NCBI GenBank assembly: GCA_017938645.1
Contig: JAGBBE010000046.1
Span: 1-7,662, forward strand
Length of the DNA stretch: 7,662 bases
Direction of reading: 5' to 3'
Source: Clostridia bacterium
GTDB taxonomy: Bacteria; Bacillota_A; Clostridia; Christensenellales; Aristaeellaceae
The notes under the pieces were generated by a model. The model was given only the letters and a program-made list of their open reading frames with translations, did no database searches and was not told where the DNA came from. The translations under genes were made by a program, and so were the position numbers. The stretch's first letter is position 1. Each line of letters starts with the position of its first letter. Below, piece after piece: positions 6,353 through 7,662 of this stretch.

Positions 6353-6401
6353 CACGCCGCCCGCCACTTGGGCGGTTCTTTCTTTCGGGTTTTAGGCACG
6401 C

Positions 6402-6851
6402 TTAAAGGTGAAGGGGCAGGCTGCCAAGATTCAGAACAGGTTTATGCAGGCGCAGGATTTTCCGGCAGACCTGATACGCTCCGCCGTGGGATGTGCTGAC
6501 ACACGCAATGGCCATGTCGCAGTGTTTGGCAATCCAGTCGTTGCGGCGGGAAATGGCAAAGCGTTTTGGAACGGTTTCGAGACCGTCTGGGATAAAGGTT
6601 TCATCGTAGAGGTCTGCGAGGGGATCTTTTTGAACGGGAAGATAGGCATAAACCAGCACCAGTTTGATTGTCGGGTGCTGGTTTTTGAGTTTACGCACAG
6701 TTTGCGCGGCTACATGATCGAATGCGCCATAGCCGCCGCACCAGAATACAAAACAGCCATATTCGCTGATGGCCTGTTCAATCAGTGAAGCAAGATGATC
6801 GGTATCCACGGAATAAGCGTCCCGATGGCCGAAAAAAGCACAAATCTTCAT
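6402..6851 (-). CDS. SLOG-superfamily (DprA/YspA-like Rossmann) protein
   Basis: A 149-residue single-domain protein. It opens with a beta strand and GHR (MKICAFFGHR, 1-10), followed by a glycine-rich loop after strand 2 (WCGGYGAFDHVAA, 37-49), a conserved VPKRFAISRRNDWIAKHCDMAI core (94-115), and a late GGAY (123-126) before the final strand KPVLNL. This matches small SLOG-fold proteins common in clostridia, whose relatives bind nucleotide ligands; some SLOG proteins take part in nucleotide-signalling and defence systems. No enzymatic activity can be assigned. The start has a GAGGTGA ribosome binding site 5 nt before the ATG. It is divergent from the XRE regulator, with an operator-like site directly upstream of its SD. 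Its A+T content is visibly higher than that of the left part of the window, which suggests separate acquisition. Confidence 0.75.
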   Translation of the reverse strand: MKICAFFGHRDAYSVDTDHLASLIEQAISEYGCFVFWCGGYGAFDHVAAQTVRKLKNQHPTIKLVLVYAYLPVQKDPLADLYDETFIPDGLETVPKRFAISRRNDWIAKHCDMAIACVSTSHGGAYQVCRKILRLHKPVLNLGSLPLHL

Positions 6852-6863
6852 GTTTTCACCTCG

Positions 6864-6884
6864 ATATGATTTTTAAGATCATAT
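6864..6884. promoter_or_regulatory. Operator-like inverted repeat, copy 1 (SLOG side)
   Basis: ATATGAT (6864-6870), a 7-nt spacer and ATCATAT (6878-6884) form perfect 7-bp inverted arms. It lies immediately upstream of the SLOG ribosome binding site. On the minus strand its promoter-proximal arm contains TATGAT, a 5/6 match to a -10 box. It matches copy 2 at 18 of 21 positions. Confidence 0.7.
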
Positions 6885-6922
6885 TACTTATTTTTACAGA
6901 CATTTTGTGAAATCCTCCATCA

Positions 6923-6950
6923 TTGTAAGCTTAAAACGAATAAATATGAG
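6923..6950 (+). promoter_or_regulatory. Possible promoter of the XRE gene
   Basis: TTGTAA (6923-6928) and TATGAG (6945-6950) are 16 bp apart, 4/6 matches each. The -10 falls inside the left arm of operator copy 2, so occupancy by a repressor would block it. The match is moderate. Confidence 0.35.
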
Positions 6951-6964
6951 TTGAAAGATCATAT
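6944..6964. promoter_or_regulatory. Operator-like inverted repeat, copy 2 (XRE side)
   Basis: ATATGAG (6944-6950), a 7-nt spacer and ATCATAT (6958-6964) repeat the architecture of copy 1 with one arm mismatch. It starts exactly 80 bp from copy 1 and directly precedes the AAGGTG ribosome binding site of the regulator. It is the natural candidate for autoregulation. Confidence 0.7.
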
Positions 6965-6978
6965 TCAAGGTGAAAATG

Positions 6979-7308
6979 ATGGAAAAGTGCACTTTGGGAC
7001 AACGATTGAAGAACGCCAGAAAAGCTTTGAATTTGACTGCTGATGATATAGCAGAAGAGTGCTACATTAACCCAATTTATCTGCGTCATCTTGAGGGAGA
7101 CAGAGGTCTGCCAAGTCTGCCGCTCTTTATATCCCTATGTAATGCGCTGAAGGTATCACCGAATTATCTGCTGCAAGATCAGCTGGAGCACAGTGATAAT
7201 GATCTTCCGGATGAATTTGCTGAGCTGTGGAAGAAAGCGACACCATCTCAGCAGCAAATGATTCTTTCCATGCTCAAAGCAGCGTTGGAGACCATGCCAG
7301 AAAATTAA
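6979..7308 (+). CDS. XRE-family helix-turn-helix transcriptional regulator
   Basis: A 109-residue regulator. Residues about 5-66 are a classic HTH_XRE domain: LGQRLKNARKALNLTADDIAEECYI, then the recognition helix region INPIYLRHLEGDRGLPSLPLF, then ISLCNALKVSPNYLL. The tail FAELWKKATPSQQQMILSMLKAALE (80-104) is a short helical segment common to small clostridial XRE proteins and probably mediates dimerisation. I chose ATG 6979 because AAGGTG (6967-6972) then has 6-nt spacing and because the sequence mirrors the SLOG start region; ATG 6976 or GTG 6970 are in frame but sit too close to, or on, the SD. It probably represses its own and the divergent SLOG promoter through the two operator-like sites; this is inferred from position and symmetry. 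Confidence 0.9.
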   Translation: MEKCTLGQRLKNARKALNLTADDIAEECYINPIYLRHLEGDRGLPSLPLFISLCNALKVSPNYLLQDQLEHSDNDLPDEFAELWKKATPSQQQMILSMLKAALETMPEN

Positions 7309-7310
7309 TG

Positions 7311-7342
7311 AAAAGCGCCGTCCATCATCAGGGCGGCGTTTT
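7311..7342 (+). terminator. Intrinsic terminator of the XRE gene
   Basis: CGCCGTCC (7316-7323) pairs with GGGCGGCG (7331-7338) around an ATCATCA loop, with one G-U pair, followed by TTTT (7339-7342). The preceding AAAA can extend the stem past a bulged G. It begins right after the stop codon. Confidence 0.8.
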
Positions 7343-7373
7343 GCATACCAAGCGCGTCTGGTAAAGAAGAAGA

Positions 7374-7395
7374 GGGCGCGTCACCTGGTGCGCCC
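7374..7395. repeat. GC-rich hairpin
   Basis: GGGCGC (7374-7379) and GCGCCC (7390-7395) can form a 6-bp stem with a 10-nt loop. No T tract follows on the plus strand. Its role is unknown; it may be a remnant of a mobile-element boundary. Confidence 0.4.
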
Positions 7396-7455
7396 GGAAC
7401 TATGGCTTAATTGTTTGCCACGTTCCTCTTCCTTATATCCCTTACCTTATTCATA

Positions 7456-7520
7456 CGGGGGTCCGGGGTGTCCCCGGTCGTTTTAAGGGGGATATGGGAG
7501 TCCAGAGGGTCTAAGGGGGG
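7456..7520. repeat. G-rich repeated segment with a CCGGGG/CCCCGG hairpin
   Basis: A perfect hairpin CCGGGG (7463-7468), TGT, CCCCGG (7472-7477) is followed by TCGTTTT. A second, diverged unit follows: the GGTCC..GTC pattern near 7460-7472 recurs as AGTCC..GTC at 7500-7511, with runs of 5-6 Gs between and after. No coding potential is credible in 7343-7540. It could be a weak terminator or the edge of an inserted element. Confidence 0.4.
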
Positions 7521-7662
7521 AAATCGGGCAGATTGTCAAATCAAGTGCAACACTTGGAAAGGAACTCAACAGGAGAGAGCCAGCCGAGGCATTTGCGAGG
7601 GCGATTGTTGAGGAGCATTTCAACTTCATCAAGGTGTTGTCTGGTAACAGAACGGAAATCGC
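7521..7662 (-). mobile_element. End of an IS30-family insertion sequence
   Basis: The transposase C-terminus enters from the right edge, so the terminal inverted repeat should lie shortly after the stop codon, within about 7500-7540. The A+T-richer stretch GATTGTCAAATCAAG (7531-7545) is the likely neighbourhood. I cannot fix the exact boundary or a target duplication without the other end. Confidence 0.55.
7541..7662 (-). CDS. IS30-family transposase, C-terminal end (partial)
   Basis: The last 39 residues of a minus-strand frame end at the TGA at 7541-7543; the rest lies beyond the right edge. The visible sequence begins DFRSVTRQHLDEVEMLLNNR and continues PRKCLGWLSPVEFLSKCCT. LNNRPRKCLGW.SP.E is the diagnostic C-terminal signature of the IS30 family DDE transposases (usual form LNxRPRKxLGxxTPxE). 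No disruption is seen in the visible part. Family assignment is firm, but completeness of the element cannot be judged. Confidence 0.85.
   Translation of the reverse strand, partial: DFRSVTRQHLDEVEMLLNNRPRKCLGWLSPVEFLSKCCT

Noticed and set aside
6361..6385. CCGCC/GGCGG hairpin followed by TTCTTTCTTT as a plus-strand terminator
   Set aside because: The stem is only 5 bp, the T tract is interrupted, and the upstream operon already ends at a much stronger terminator; more likely part of the repeat block.
6058..6399. A 113-codon minus-strand frame and an 85-codon plus-strand frame in the intergenic block
   Set aside because: Both fall within the palindromic repeat; the translations are basic, Pro/Arg-rich and uneven, and the minus-strand frame reads through the terminator hairpin. 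These look like chance frames in a structured repeat.
7411..7611. A 66-codon plus-strand frame near the right edge
   Set aside because: It overlaps the IS30 transposase C-terminus on the other strand and the G-rich repeats; it has no ribosome binding site or recognisable motif.

Overview
The window is a piece of a GC-rich Firmicute chromosome, most likely a gut-type clostridium of the Oscillospiraceae/Ruminococcaceae or Christensenellales sort. This is an inference from strong AGGAGG-like ribosome binding sites, tightly packed operons, an ECF-transporter S component without its own energising module, a DUF3842 protein, a C_GCAxxG_C_C protein and a compact XRE regulator of clostridial type. 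No rRNA, tRNA or CRISPR array was seen.

Left part (1-2476, minus strand): a two-gene operon. An M20-family amidohydrolase (start 2476) is followed after 6 bp by an unusual two-domain protein that runs off the left edge. That protein has an N-terminal C39-like cysteine peptidase domain joined to a C26-type gamma-glutamyl hydrolase / class I glutamine amidotransferase-like domain. Together they suggest intracellular breakdown of peptides, N-acyl amino acids or gamma-glutamyl conjugates.

Centre (2555-6081, plus strand): a well-formed sigma-A-like promoter, a roughly 110-nt leader that can fold into a three-helix junction, and then five co-directional genes: ECF S component, P-loop kinase with an extra N-terminal domain, DUF3842 protein, Mrp/NBP35-like ATPase with an N-terminal cysteine cluster, and a cysteine-rich C_GCAxxG_C_C protein. 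They are separated by 9 bp, a 4-bp overlap, 39 bp and 3 bp, and the series ends at a strong intrinsic terminator. The transporter-kinase pair looks like uptake plus phosphorylation of a vitamin- or nucleoside-like compound; queuosine/queuine salvage (QrtT/QueK type) is one testable option.

Right part (6082-7662): an intergenic block of about 300 bp dominated by a large imperfect inverted repeat and smaller palindromes, probably a dispersed repeat. It abuts a more A+T-rich divergent pair, a SLOG/DprA-like Rossmann protein (minus) and an XRE regulator (plus). The 127 bp between them carries two near-identical 21-bp operator-like sites with identical architecture, 80 bp apart, each directly upstream of one gene's Shine-Dalgarno. 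After the regulator's terminator come G-rich repeats and, at the right edge, the C-terminal end of an IS30-family transposase (minus). This end of the window therefore looks like accessory DNA.
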